12,331 nt of DNA from positions 1-12,331 of the forward strand of contig JANLHY010000425.1 in assembly GCA_024653795.1 (NCBI GenBank). Direction: 5' to 3'. The notes below the pieces were generated by a model. That model was not told where the DNA came from and made no database searches. It saw nothing but the letters and a program-made list of their open reading frames with translations. Shown in pieces: positions 6,196 through 12,331 of this stretch (its first letter is position 1; each line of letters starts with the position of its first letter). Origin of the DNA: Candidatus Brocadiaceae bacterium. Lineage in GTDB: Bacteria > Planctomycetota > Brocadiia > Brocadiales > Brocadiaceae. A program made the position numbers and the translations under genes.

Positions 6196-6301
6196 TTAGA
6201 CCATTGAGTTTGACCGCATCAAGGAAACCGCGAACGCGCTCGATTTCGACAAGGGCCTTGTTGATTTTCGGTGTTATGGTGAATTTCGGGTTAAATGGCA
6301 T
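6158..6301 (-). pseudogene. N-terminal remnant of a Fic-family gene
   Basis: From the ATG at 6299-6301 the frame reads MPFNPKFTITPKINKALVEI then ERVRGFLDAVKL, the N-terminal helix region I recognise from one subgroup of Fic/DOC proteins, which normally continues toward the HIEGT inhibitory motif. After KL the similarity stops, and 15 unrelated codons lead to TGA (6158-6160). The catalytic HPFxxGNGR region is absent from the window. The C-terminal winged helix is found 300 bp downstream at 5748-5852. No Shine-Dalgarno precedes the ATG. The gene is inactive. Confidence 0.55.
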
Positions 6302-6349
6302 TATTGGTCTCACAAAACTATTTACGAATCTCTTTCAGCCTTTTCCAAT

Positions 6350-6424
6350 TTATGAGAACCGTCCCCTTTTATGTATGCGGTATTTTATGTCGTAGTTGAT
6401 GATGAAGTACAGTTCCCTGATCAA
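6350..6424 (-). pseudogene. Second methyltransferase-like C-terminal tail remnant
   Basis: In a frame shifted from res the sequence reads LIRELYFIINYDIKYRIHKR then GRFS and TAA (6350-6352). The FIINYDIKYR core is the same motif as in the fragment at 5331-5526, here without the eight-residue insertion. It begins 6 bp after the res stop, so the 3' end of res marks a recombination point. At DNA level 6375-6401 matches 5368-5394 at 25 of 27 positions. Too short to be functional. Confidence 0.5.
6375..6401. repeat. Direct repeat, copy B (pair with 5368-5394)
   Basis: 27 bp with the core GTATTTTATGTCGTAGTTG, same orientation as copy A about 1 kb away. Two mismatches were counted by eye. Confidence 0.65.
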
Positions 6425-6429
6425 ACCGC

Positions 6430-9000
6430 CTATTTTCCATTAACAATATAATTGCTGAGAACTACATCTATTTCCGACCTGAACCCAGAAAGTTCATCAT
6501 TCCGCATCTGCTGAAAAAACCTGTTGTAATCTTTAGGTGTTAAGAAATTGAATTGATAACGAATAAGGATATTCTCTTTTTCCAGCCATTCATTGAGCCG
6601 CTTAAAATGCGCAAGCGCATATTCGTTTTTCTTAATATTTTCAGGAGAAGGGTCTGATATTTCTTCATCTCCTTTGATTTCAACGACGAATAACACGTTG
6701 CCTTGCTTGATGAAAAAATCCGGGCTAAACTCTCCTCGCTTGGGAGTATTTCCTTTCTTCCAAGCATATTCTATCGGATAAAACCTTTGAGGCGTATTCT
6801 TAATCCAAGCGTCTATTACTTGCGCATTCTCTCTTTCGCAGATCAGTCGTACAAACTTGCGTTCTGGCTTGGCATCTGCAATTACCAGATTTAGAGGTGT
6901 CTTAAAATCATGTGAATTTATGACAGGCTCTCGTCCACCCCTAAAGTCACCGTCCGGATCTAATATTTCTTTGAAAAATTCGATTTGTTCATCATGGATA
7001 GAAGCTTCGCAATCAGGGCCAAAGAAAATGGTCTTATCCGCTCTTCTCAGTTCTGCCGCGCTGCAACTTTCAGCGTGCCGTTCTCTTGTATTTAAAGGGA
7101 TAAGAGCTTTTGGATTAAGTTTATAAACCACTTTCTTCGATTTCTTTCGCTTTAATGTGCCGAGCGCCTGTAGGAATTTTTGCCGATTAGCTTCAGTGAT
7201 TCGTCCTGTTTTGCTCTTTGCCTCCTTTAGAGATTTTTCAACAATTTGTTCCAAGAACTCTACCGGAAACTTATTTGTATAGTTAGTTCTGTCTTTTGGG
7301 TCATCGGCACCCTTTGATTCTTCATCGATGGATTGCAACCTTCGGAACATCAATTCTGCAACTTCTTCAATGCTGTAAGTTTTATGCTCAATTTTGGTTT
7401 TAAACTTTGTATGCTCTCCTGTAACAGCCCGTTCAAAATTAATGGTAACATCCTCTGCTTCTATCTGTGTGGGCAAGTCCACAAATCCGCTTTCAAGCAA
7501 ACGGTACTCCCCCTTTTTCGTGAATTCACTTGTATCTTCATTGCGTATATAGTCAAGATTATGAAGATCAAAATGATAAGGTGAAATTGGGACAATAGCA
7601 GAAGATAAACGGCGTTCTATCTCCAATATTTCATTAACCAAATGCCTTATCCGTCCTGACCATGCATCATGATTAAAGACCGTTACTATCGGCTGTTCGC
7701 CTTTCCAGCCTTCAGGTACACGCAGCCCGCGACCAAGCACCTGCGCTATAAGGAGTTTGCTGTTAAAAGCTCTTTCTTCATGGGGAACAATCAAAAAAAC
7801 ATTCTTTACATCCCATCCCTCGCTGAGCATGGATACTGAGACAATCCATTCAACCTTACTTGCAGGGTTATCAACAATCCTGAGTTTAGCAACATTTGGC
7901 TGGTGTTCTTTAGCAGAAGTTACGGCTAATATCTTGTCTTCTGCATTCTCAGGTGAAATATTTTCCCACTCTTGTAAAAATCCTTGAAGCTCCTCCGCAA
8001 CACGCTTACAGTCTGAGATTCCCTTTGTCACTATAATAGAAAGCGGTTTAATGCCATGCTTCTTTAATTTCTTTTTCCACTCCTTGTGCCGGTTATAAAT
8101 AAGCTGCCATTTTTCTTCAGCATCATCAGTCTCTGGCATCTCAAAGACATATTCAACTTTCTTGACGAATCGATCCTCGATAGCCTGTCGCAATGAATAT
8201 CTGTTAACTACGTCAGCGAAATAATCATCTCCAACGTAGCATGTGCCGGATACACCAACCATGATTCTAAAACCATATTCAGGATTGAGCAAAAATTCTT
8301 TCCACTTCTTTGCTTTTGAACCCGTTTCATTTGCTATATGATGGGCTTCGTCGCTGAATACAGCAACTCGTTCCCCACGCCCTTTTAGACTGTCACGAAT
8401 TGATGACTTCACATGCTCAAGAATGGCATGATAATTTTCGACACATATCGAACCGTCAACAATAGTTTCAGAAGCGTTGATTATTTTGGGTGTTTGAATT
8501 CTTGCATCTTTAGGCAAAACATCCCGCAGATTGGCATCACTGGCAAGTTCGCGGAATTTTTCCAGCAACCCTGCCTCAATTGTATTTGACGGGCAAAGAA
8601 CAAGGACTCTGTCAACCGTGCCTTCTGCAAGTAATATGGCAGCAAGTCCATAAAGCACATAACTCTTGCCTGTTCCGGTAGCAAGATCTATCGAGCAGGA
8701 TAATTGATCTGGCAATTGAAGATGCCGTTCCATACCTGCCCATGAGCCATAACGCTGTTGAATCTCATCATTGCTTTCAAAGTTCTCTCTTGCCAGTTCG
8801 CGAAGGTTGGCGTATTTGCCGCCGAGAAAATATCGCAATGTTGTCCGGATAGCTTCTTTTTGATATTCGCGCATTCCGCAGAGTTCATCAAGGAATGCCT
8901 CATATCTCGATTCATCCCATATTGCGGGATCAATATTAATCGTAACCTTAAGGATAAGGTCTTCATTCTTAAAAGTTTTTCGGTCGCCGCGGGTTGTCAT
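6430..9000 (-). CDS. res: Type III restriction enzyme, Res subunit (DEAD/DEAH helicase-nuclease)
   Basis: An 856-residue protein that acts with Mod to translocate along DNA and cleave foreign DNA. The superfamily 2 helicase motifs are intact: motif I LATGTGKS (106-113), motif II DEAH (217-220), motif III SGT (251-253), motif V SEGWDVKN (393-400) and motif VI QVLGRGLR (420-427). A C-terminal PD-(D/E)XK nuclease is visible as SPDFF with Asp761 and VVEIKG with Glu774 and Lys776. The start lies 2 nt after the mod stop. AAGGAG inside the end of mod, nine bases before the ATG, is the likely ribosome binding site. It is the last gene of the radC-mod-res operon. From family knowledge Res needs Mod for site recognition, so with mod frameshifted it is probably idle, although its own sequence is undamaged. 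Its stop is followed at once by recombined debris. Confidence 0.92.
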   Translation of the reverse strand: MTTRGDRKTFKNEDLILKVTINIDPAIWDESRYEAFLDELCGMREYQKEAIRTTLRYFLGGKYANLRELARENFESNDEIQQRYGSWAGMERHLQLPDQLSCSIDLATGTGKSYVLYGLAAILLAEGTVDRVLVLCPSNTIEAGLLEKFRELASDANLRDVLPKDARIQTPKIINASETIVDGSICVENYHAILEHVKSSIRDSLKGRGERVAVFSDEAHHIANETGSKAKKWKEFLLNPEYGFRIMVGVSGTCYVGDDYFADVVNRYSLRQAIEDRFVKKVEYVFEMPETDDAEEKWQLIYNRHKEWKKKLKKHGIKPLSIIVTKGISDCKRVAEELQGFLQEWENISPENAEDKILAVTSAKEHQPNVAKLRIVDNPASKVEWIVSVSMLSEGWDVKNVFLIVPHEERAFNSKLLIAQVLGRGLRVPEGWKGEQPIVTVFNHDAWSGRIRHLVNEILEIERRLSSAIVPISPYHFDLHNLDYIRNEDTSEFTKKGEYRLLESGFVDLPTQIEAEDVTINFERAVTGEHTKFKTKIEHKTYSIEEVAELMFRRLQSIDEESKGADDPKDRTNYTNKFPVEFLEQIVEKSLKEAKSKTGRITEANRQKFLQALGTLKRKKSKKVVYKLNPKALIPLNTRERHAESCSAAELRRADKTIFFGPDCEASIHDEQIEFFKEILDPDGDFRGGREPVINSHDFKTPLNLVIADAKPERKFVRLICERENAQVIDAWIKNTPQRFYPIEYAWKKGNTPKRGEFSPDFFIKQGNVLFVVEIKGDEEISDPSPENIKKNEYALAHFKRLNEWLEKENILIRYQFNFLTPKDYNRFFQQMRNDELSGFRSEIDVVLSNYIVNGK

Positions 9001-9002
9001 GC

Positions 9003-10139
9003 CTATCGGCTCCTTTTCTTTTTCTTTGTGGGGGGGACTCCAAACTGTTCCGGCTCAATGACGACACGTGCTTCATTGCCGTAAATGTCAATGAAGACAG
9101 CCATCACCTTTTTACATATTAAATCAGTTGGGAAATTCAGCGCCCAGCTTGCCTTTTCAAGCGCATCCGCATAAAAGACAGCGTCAAGATCAAAGACCTG
9201 TGAATTATCATCAAAGTCATAATCCAGCATAACCATCGAAAGCGTCTCCAGATTTCCTTTTCTGCGCATCGGCTCTCTAACAACCGCCTCACTCTTGAAG
9301 GTCTTGATTTTGATATATGTCGTATCCTGAGCATCCCCTTTTCCCTTTTTTACACCGCATTCAAACTTCAATTCCGGCGTCCTGATGAAATCAAACCCAA
9401 CGGCCTCAACTGTGTCGTTAACAGCCATCTCATCAGAAGGCTGCTTCAGGGCAGTGAACTCCCGATGATGAAGCTCGTTTATGATCGAATACGGTATCCT
9501 GAGAGCGTAATACCGGACACCGTCTAATGTGATATAGTCCTGCTGAAAATCAAAAGTCAATGCAGGCGCTATAATAAAAAGCCTGTTACCAATACGTGTG
9601 CCAAGGGCTTCATGCAGGCCCTCCATAGTATCTTCATCAATTCTGACGCCCTTTTCCTTCATGTGGTTGAACACAAGAACACTTGACCCTTTAAGATACC
9701 CGTCTAGCTTAATGCCTCCAACGGTATGCTGTTCATCACGGCATTGAAAAAGCTGTAAGGCAAAAAATCTCCATGAGTCCCAAGAGAGTTCTTTTAGTTT
9801 TGAGAAGTCATAAAGGCCAGCATTATAGAGGGTGAAAGGCTTGCATTGCTTGCTGTATTTCTTTTGAGGATTTTCTAAATCCTTGCTTTCGGCAATGTTC
9901 AAGAGACGCTTCTGCATGGTATAAATGGCTAATTTCCCGCAATCTACACCAATCCACCGCCTATTGAGTTTTTCTGCAACAGCAAGGGTTGTTCCTGATC
10001 CGGAAAAACAGTCTATGACAAGATCGCCGGGATTGGAGAAATTATTAACAATTCTGTTAAGAAGTTGTTCATTCTTTTGGGTTGGATATTCCTTTTTTGA
10101 TTGGTAGGCCGATACATCCGTCCAGAGGGTGTCTAGAAC
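9003..10139 (-). CDS. mod: Type III DNA methyltransferase Mod, C-terminal half (frameshifted from 10133-11125)
   Basis: The frame is coding from VLDTLWTDV at about 10139 to TAG at 9003-9005 (378 codons), without an ATG at its true beginning. The first ATG, at 9915-9917, is internal and would drop the key motif. Near the beginning it has TQKNEQLL, then motif I as DCFSGSGTT (FSGSG at 9993-10007), the S-adenosylmethionine-binding loop, then RRWIGVDCGKLAI. The order DPPF, then recognition domain, then FxGxG is that of beta-class type III Mod proteins. The remainder is the Mod C-terminal region ending in a Lys-rich tail (TKKKKRSR). It is a direct continuation of the upstream half once one base is added at 10133-10145. 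As an independent product it would lack the catalytic DPPF. It is 2 nt from res. Confidence 0.8.
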   Translation of the reverse strand, partial: VLDTLWTDVSAYQSKKEYPTQKNEQLLNRIVNNFSNPGDLVIDCFSGSGTTLAVAEKLNRRWIGVDCGKLAIYTMQKRLLNIAESKDLENPQKKYSKQCKPFTLYNAGLYDFSKLKELSWDSWRFFALQLFQCRDEQHTVGGIKLDGYLKGSSVLVFNHMKEKGVRIDEDTMEGLHEALGTRIGNRLFIIAPALTFDFQQDYITLDGVRYYALRIPYSIINELHHREFTALKQPSDEMAVNDTVEAVGFDFIRTPELKFECGVKKGKGDAQDTTYIKIKTFKSEAVVREPMRRKGNLETLSMVMLDYDFDDNSQVFDLDAVFYADALEKASWALNFPTDLICKKVMAVFIDIYGNEARVVIEPEQFGVPPTKKKKRSR

Positions 10140-10145
10140 TTCATC
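10133..10145 (-). other. Frameshift point splitting mod
   Basis: The N-half frame ends DEMKF-TAG at 10133, and the C-half frame has a TGA at 10146-10148. The one-base deletion must therefore lie between these positions. Adding one base after AAGTT would join KF to LDTLW. No homopolymer or short tandem repeat is present, so neither slippage-type phase variation nor a classic -1 slippery heptamer explains it. Confidence 0.75.
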
Positions 10146-11125
10146 TCATCAGGCGATATCCAATGTTCAATCTTACCTGTTGGAGATTTTCTAATAAACT
10201 CCATTACCTCATCATTCTCTTGCCAGTACTCAAGAAGTGATTTCCCTTTTGATTCTCTTAGGTATTGTTTGTAATTATTAACCGCTTTTTCAGCACGTTC
10301 TTCACTCCATTTCCACTGACCGCTCGTTGGTGTAACACCTAACAAAGAATACCTCATGGTAGGTCTATCCGCATTACTCCAAAAATCTTTCCAATATCCT
10401 TCTTCATTAAATTCTTTCCTTGCTGTTAAGAGTAATCGGAAGCGAGTGGAAGTTTGTTTTGTATACCAATACAATACATCATGACCTTGAGGCAAGTTTT
10501 CGATTGTATCGAATTGTCTTTGAAGATTTTTTGTCACTCTTTTTACAATGATTTCATTTCTAAAGTTTTGCTCACCAAAAATTTCGTCAAGAAGTGTTTT
10601 AACATAATGAGATTTCTTATAATCCAAATGCACATAAATACTCCCATCATCACTTAACATTTCTCTTAAAAATACAAGTCTCTTTCTCAAAAACTCCAAA
10701 AACCTTGCCCCCGCAATCTTATCCTGATAAGCCTTCTGATCCTGACTTCCCCGAAATTCCTGTTTTGTAGCAAATGGTGGATCTATGTAGACCAGCCTTA
10801 CTCCTGGTGTCCCGTCAGCATTGCATAACTTTCCGGCCTTCTTCATATCCAAAAGCGATTTCATTATCTGAAGGTTGTCACCGAAAATGAGCATGTTATG
10901 CCATTCGCCATTTACTTTACTTCCATTAGTTCCAAAAGTTCTTACAGGTTGCAGAGGAACAGCCAGCGTATTGGCAATAATGTCTTCTTCACGTTCTTTT
11001 CCATGATAGACAAGTTCATATTCCCGTTTCTCAGGAGGGAATAGAATCCTTGCCCACTCAGGAGATAATTCTTCTCCTTTTTCAAGTAACCTAATGATTT
11101 CCTGTCGTTGCTCTAAGGTTATCAT
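10133..11125 (-). CDS. mod: Type III DNA methyltransferase Mod, N-terminal half (truncated by frameshift)
   Basis: 330 residues. WHNMLIFGDNLQIMKSLL (75-92) is the usual segment before the catalytic motif. The catalytic motif IV appears as VYIDPPFATK (112-121), with DPPF in place of DPPY. SDDGSIYVHLDYKKSHYVK (158-176) follows, and then a region to about 320 that should be the target recognition domain. The motif order shows an amino-group (N6-adenine, by family) methyltransferase. The frame stops at TAG (10133-10135) before the S-adenosylmethionine-binding FxGxG loop, which is found intact in the next frame. Together the halves give about 707 residues, a normal Mod length. The ATG overlaps the radC stop as ATGA, so translation is coupled to radC. 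Without the cofactor site this half should be inactive, unless the shift is a sequencing error. Confidence 0.88.
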   Translation of the reverse strand: MITLEQRQEIIRLLEKGEELSPEWARILFPPEKREYELVYHGKEREEDIIANTLAVPLQPVRTFGTNGSKVNGEWHNMLIFGDNLQIMKSLLDMKKAGKLCNADGTPGVRLVYIDPPFATKQEFRGSQDQKAYQDKIAGARFLEFLRKRLVFLREMLSDDGSIYVHLDYKKSHYVKTLLDEIFGEQNFRNEIIVKRVTKNLQRQFDTIENLPQGHDVLYWYTKQTSTRFRLLLTARKEFNEEGYWKDFWSNADRPTMRYSLLGVTPTSGQWKWSEERAEKAVNNYKQYLRESKGKSLLEYWQENDEVMEFIRKSPTGKIEHWISPDEMKF

Positions 11126-11895
11126 GGCGACGCCTTTATTCTTTTTAAATTTCTCTTTGCTGGATACGGTGAAAATGATTCCAGTTCCAGTTCATCAAGC
11201 AGTCCGCTATCGGCAAAGCTGTATGTCGTTTCTTCTCCGACAATGATGTGATCTAATATCTTCATGCCAAGTGGCCTCGTGGCAGAAATCAAATCCCGTG
11301 TCAGAATAATATCTGATTCACTCGGTTCGGTCAAACCCGATGGATGATTGTGTGCGGCTATCAGGCTGCTCGTATTTGTCCGCAATGCATGATTAATGAT
11401 ACTTCTCAGAGGAGGCTTGACGCCATCAACTTCACCTTGAGCTATAAGCACATCGTCAAGCAGACGATTCCGGCGGTTCAAATAAAGCACACGGAAGTGT
11501 TCATCAGGCAGACCTCTTAAACGTTCTTTTAAATATTCACCGGCTTGTGAAGTGCCTTTAATCAACAGCTGTTTACGTTTATCAGGCAAAGAAACACGCC
11601 TTGCAATCTCCATTGCAGCCGACAATTGAGCCACCTTTGCCCCCTTCAAACCTTTAATATCAAGCATTGCTGACAACGGAGCCTCGGCCATTGCACGCAA
11701 TGATCCAAATTTTTTCAATAACTGACGCCCTAACTCAACAGCATTAGTCCCCTGAAACCCCACTCGAACCAAAATCCCTATTAATTCTGCATCCGTCAAA
11801 GCATGCGGCCCCCGGCTAAGCAACCGCTCCCGCGGCCTTTCTTCTTCGGGCCATGATACAATGCCCTTTGATTCTCTCGTAATTTTTGATTTCAT
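11122..11895 (-). CDS. radC: RadC family JAB/MPN metal-dependent protein
   Basis: A 257-residue protein of typical RadC length. The N-terminal part has PRERLLSRGPHALTDAELIG (21-40), the usual RadC opening, and a helix-hairpin-helix-like MLDIKGLKGAKVAQL (77-91). The C-terminal JAB/MPN domain has DEHFRVLYLN with Glu132 and the full zinc motif HNHPSG...PSESD: His182, His184, Ser192 and Asp195 fit HxHx7Sx2D. From family knowledge RadC proteins are not the RecG allele once thought. They are frequent in mobile and defence islands with an unproved hydrolase role. The last base pairs overlap mod by 4 nt (ATGA), so radC is the lead gene of the restriction operon here. The start ATG (11893-11895) has only a weak GAG nine bases upstream. 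Confidence 0.93.
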   Translation of the reverse strand: MKSKITRESKGIVSWPEEERPRERLLSRGPHALTDAELIGILVRVGFQGTNAVELGRQLLKKFGSLRAMAEAPLSAMLDIKGLKGAKVAQLSAAMEIARRVSLPDKRKQLLIKGTSQAGEYLKERLRGLPDEHFRVLYLNRRNRLLDDVLIAQGEVDGVKPPLRSIINHALRTNTSSLIAAHNHPSGLTEPSESDIILTRDLISATRPLGMKILDHIIVGEETTYSFADSGLLDELELESFSPYPAKRNLKRIKASP

Positions 11896-11951
11896 TTTTG
11901 GTTGCTCATAGAAATTCAGGGTTTATATTGGCATTTGTTATTTTATACCTG

Positions 11952-11970
11952 ACTGCATAACACTGCATAA
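11952..11970. repeat. Tandem ACTGCATAA repeat upstream of radC
   Basis: ACTGCATAA occurs at 11952-11960 and again at 11962-11970, a 10-bp period that puts both on the same face of the helix. It lies 57-75 bp before the radC ATG, beside a TATAAA (11942-11947 on the minus strand), so it could be an operator. No good -35 box was found. Confidence 0.4.
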
Positions 11971-12020
11971 AATTCTACTAAAAAGCTTCCCTATTCCAGT
12001 CAATTTGCGTCAGCCTTTCA

Positions 12021-12051
12021 ACCCCGTTAGAAAAGAATTTTCTGACGGGGT
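12021..12051. repeat. Palindrome, 14-bp arms with 3-nt loop
   Basis: The left arm is ACCCCGTTAGAAAA, the loop GAA and the right arm TTTTCTGACGGGGT, with one non-Watson-Crick T:G position. It forms a strong hairpin on either strand. No T-run follows on either side, so it is more likely a dispersed palindromic element than a simple terminator. Confidence 0.6.
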
Positions 12052-12150
12052 CAATGACCTTTAAATCTGTATCCATTGCTTCGTTGGTTCTTGGCATATC
12101 AACAAACAGTAACTATTATCCCATCCTTTTAAATAAGAGTTTTGTTCTTT

Positions 12151-12178
12151 GTAAGGGCGAACGGCCGTTCGCCCCTAC
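12151..12178. repeat. Near-perfect palindrome with GAACGGCCGTTC core
   Basis: 28 bp made of arms GTAAGGGCGAACGG and CCGTTCGCCCCTAC, with no loop and one mismatched pair. From memory, elements of this GGGCGAACGGCCGTTCGCCC type are scattered in many environmental bacterial genomes. It lies 11 bp after the stop of the winged-helix gene at the right edge. The non-coding stretch 11896-12189 holds this, the other palindrome and the tandem repeat, and no gene that I can see. Confidence 0.6.
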
Positions 12179-12189
12179 ATTAATGCCTT

Positions 12190-12331
12190 TCATTTCCTCA
12201 CCACTTCCCAATAACCGCCTTTGTCGGGTCCAATGCGCTTAAGAACTTTTTTTGCTTTTAATTTTGCAAGATTATTTTCTACGGCGGTAGTGCTTATTTC
12301 AAGCGCCTTTGAAAGTTCTGGTATTGTTACG
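12190..12331 (-). CDS. C-terminal winged-helix domain (partial, 5' end off window)
   Basis: 46 codons in frame to TGA at 12190-12192, reading VTIPELSKALEISTTAVENN then LAKLKAKKVLKRIGPDKGGY and WEVVRK. This is a winged helix: helix 2, the recognition helix STTAVENNL, and a wing with GPDKGGYW. Such tails end AlbA_2/AAA_4 (RecG-like) ATP-binding proteins and some Fic proteins, commonly near restriction systems. Which of these it belongs to cannot be decided without the N-terminal part. It lies in the same direction as radC, but 295 bp with two palindromes separate them. Confidence 0.7.
   Translation of the reverse strand, partial: VTIPELSKALEISTTAVENNLAKLKAKKVLKRIGPDKGGYWEVVRK

Noticed and set aside
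6350..6366. GAGAACCGTCCCC-like segment as a possible transposon end
   Set aside because: It resembles sequences seen near REP-type elements, but there is no second end, no transposase and no second copy in the window.
9003..9917. Independent 304-residue protein starting at ATG 9915-9917
   Set aside because: The frame is open and clearly Mod-like up to 10139, including the FSGSG loop. This ATG is an internal Met of mod, not a real start.
10133..10145. Programmed -1 frameshift in mod
   Set aside because: No X-XXY-YYZ slippery heptamer and no obvious downstream stem. A plain one-base deletion or sequencing error is simpler.
12021..12051. Intrinsic terminator
   Set aside because: The hairpin is strong but has no T-run after it on either strand.

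Overview
All recognisable genes lie on the minus strand, so the window reads from right to left. Base composition is moderately AT-rich. The contents are a membrane-anchored FtsH, a PAS-GGDEF protein, a type III restriction-modification operon and a strip of gene fragments, which suggest the chromosome of a Gram-negative environmental bacterium. The dispersed palindromes and this gene mix remind me of anammox planctomycetes (Brocadiales). That assignment is from memory and weak.

Layout from right to left. (1) 12190-12331 holds the C-terminal winged helix of a gene entering from the right. (2) 11896-12189 is non-coding, with two palindromes and a short tandem repeat. (3) 9003-11895 and 6430-9000 form one tightly packed operon: radC, a type III DNA methyltransferase (mod) and its restriction subunit (res). 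radC overlaps mod by 4 nt, and mod and res are 2 nt apart. The mod frame is broken by a one-base shift at 10133-10145, so mod is split into an N-half with DPPF and a C-half with FSGSG. (4) 5331-6424 is a gene graveyard. It holds two copies of the same methyltransferase-like C-terminal tail, the N- and C-terminal ends of a Fic-family gene, an unidentified tail, a DUF433 antitoxin-like gene with a swapped C-terminus, and a winged-helix tail. (5) 3083-5146 is a compact four-gene operon: a TIGR04255-family protein, two small proteins I cannot name, and a stand-alone DprA-like SLOG (Rossmann) protein. This is the best candidate for an undescribed system. (6) 1044-2903 is ftsH with its own promoter and a strong ribosome binding site. 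(7) 1-1050 is a membrane PAS-GGDEF protein running off the left edge. Its start overlaps the ftsH stop by 7 nt, and its GGDEF active site is degenerate at several key positions.

How the parts fit. The radC-mod-res block plus the graveyard look like an accessory or defence island next to housekeeping ftsH. With mod split, the type III system is probably off, because Res depends on Mod for target recognition. The four-gene SLOG operon appears intact, with overlapping or nearly abutting genes and a plausible promoter, which argues that its products act together. ftsH and the GGDEF-like gene appear to be co-transcribed and translationally coupled. No tRNA, rRNA, CRISPR array or complete insertion sequence was seen.
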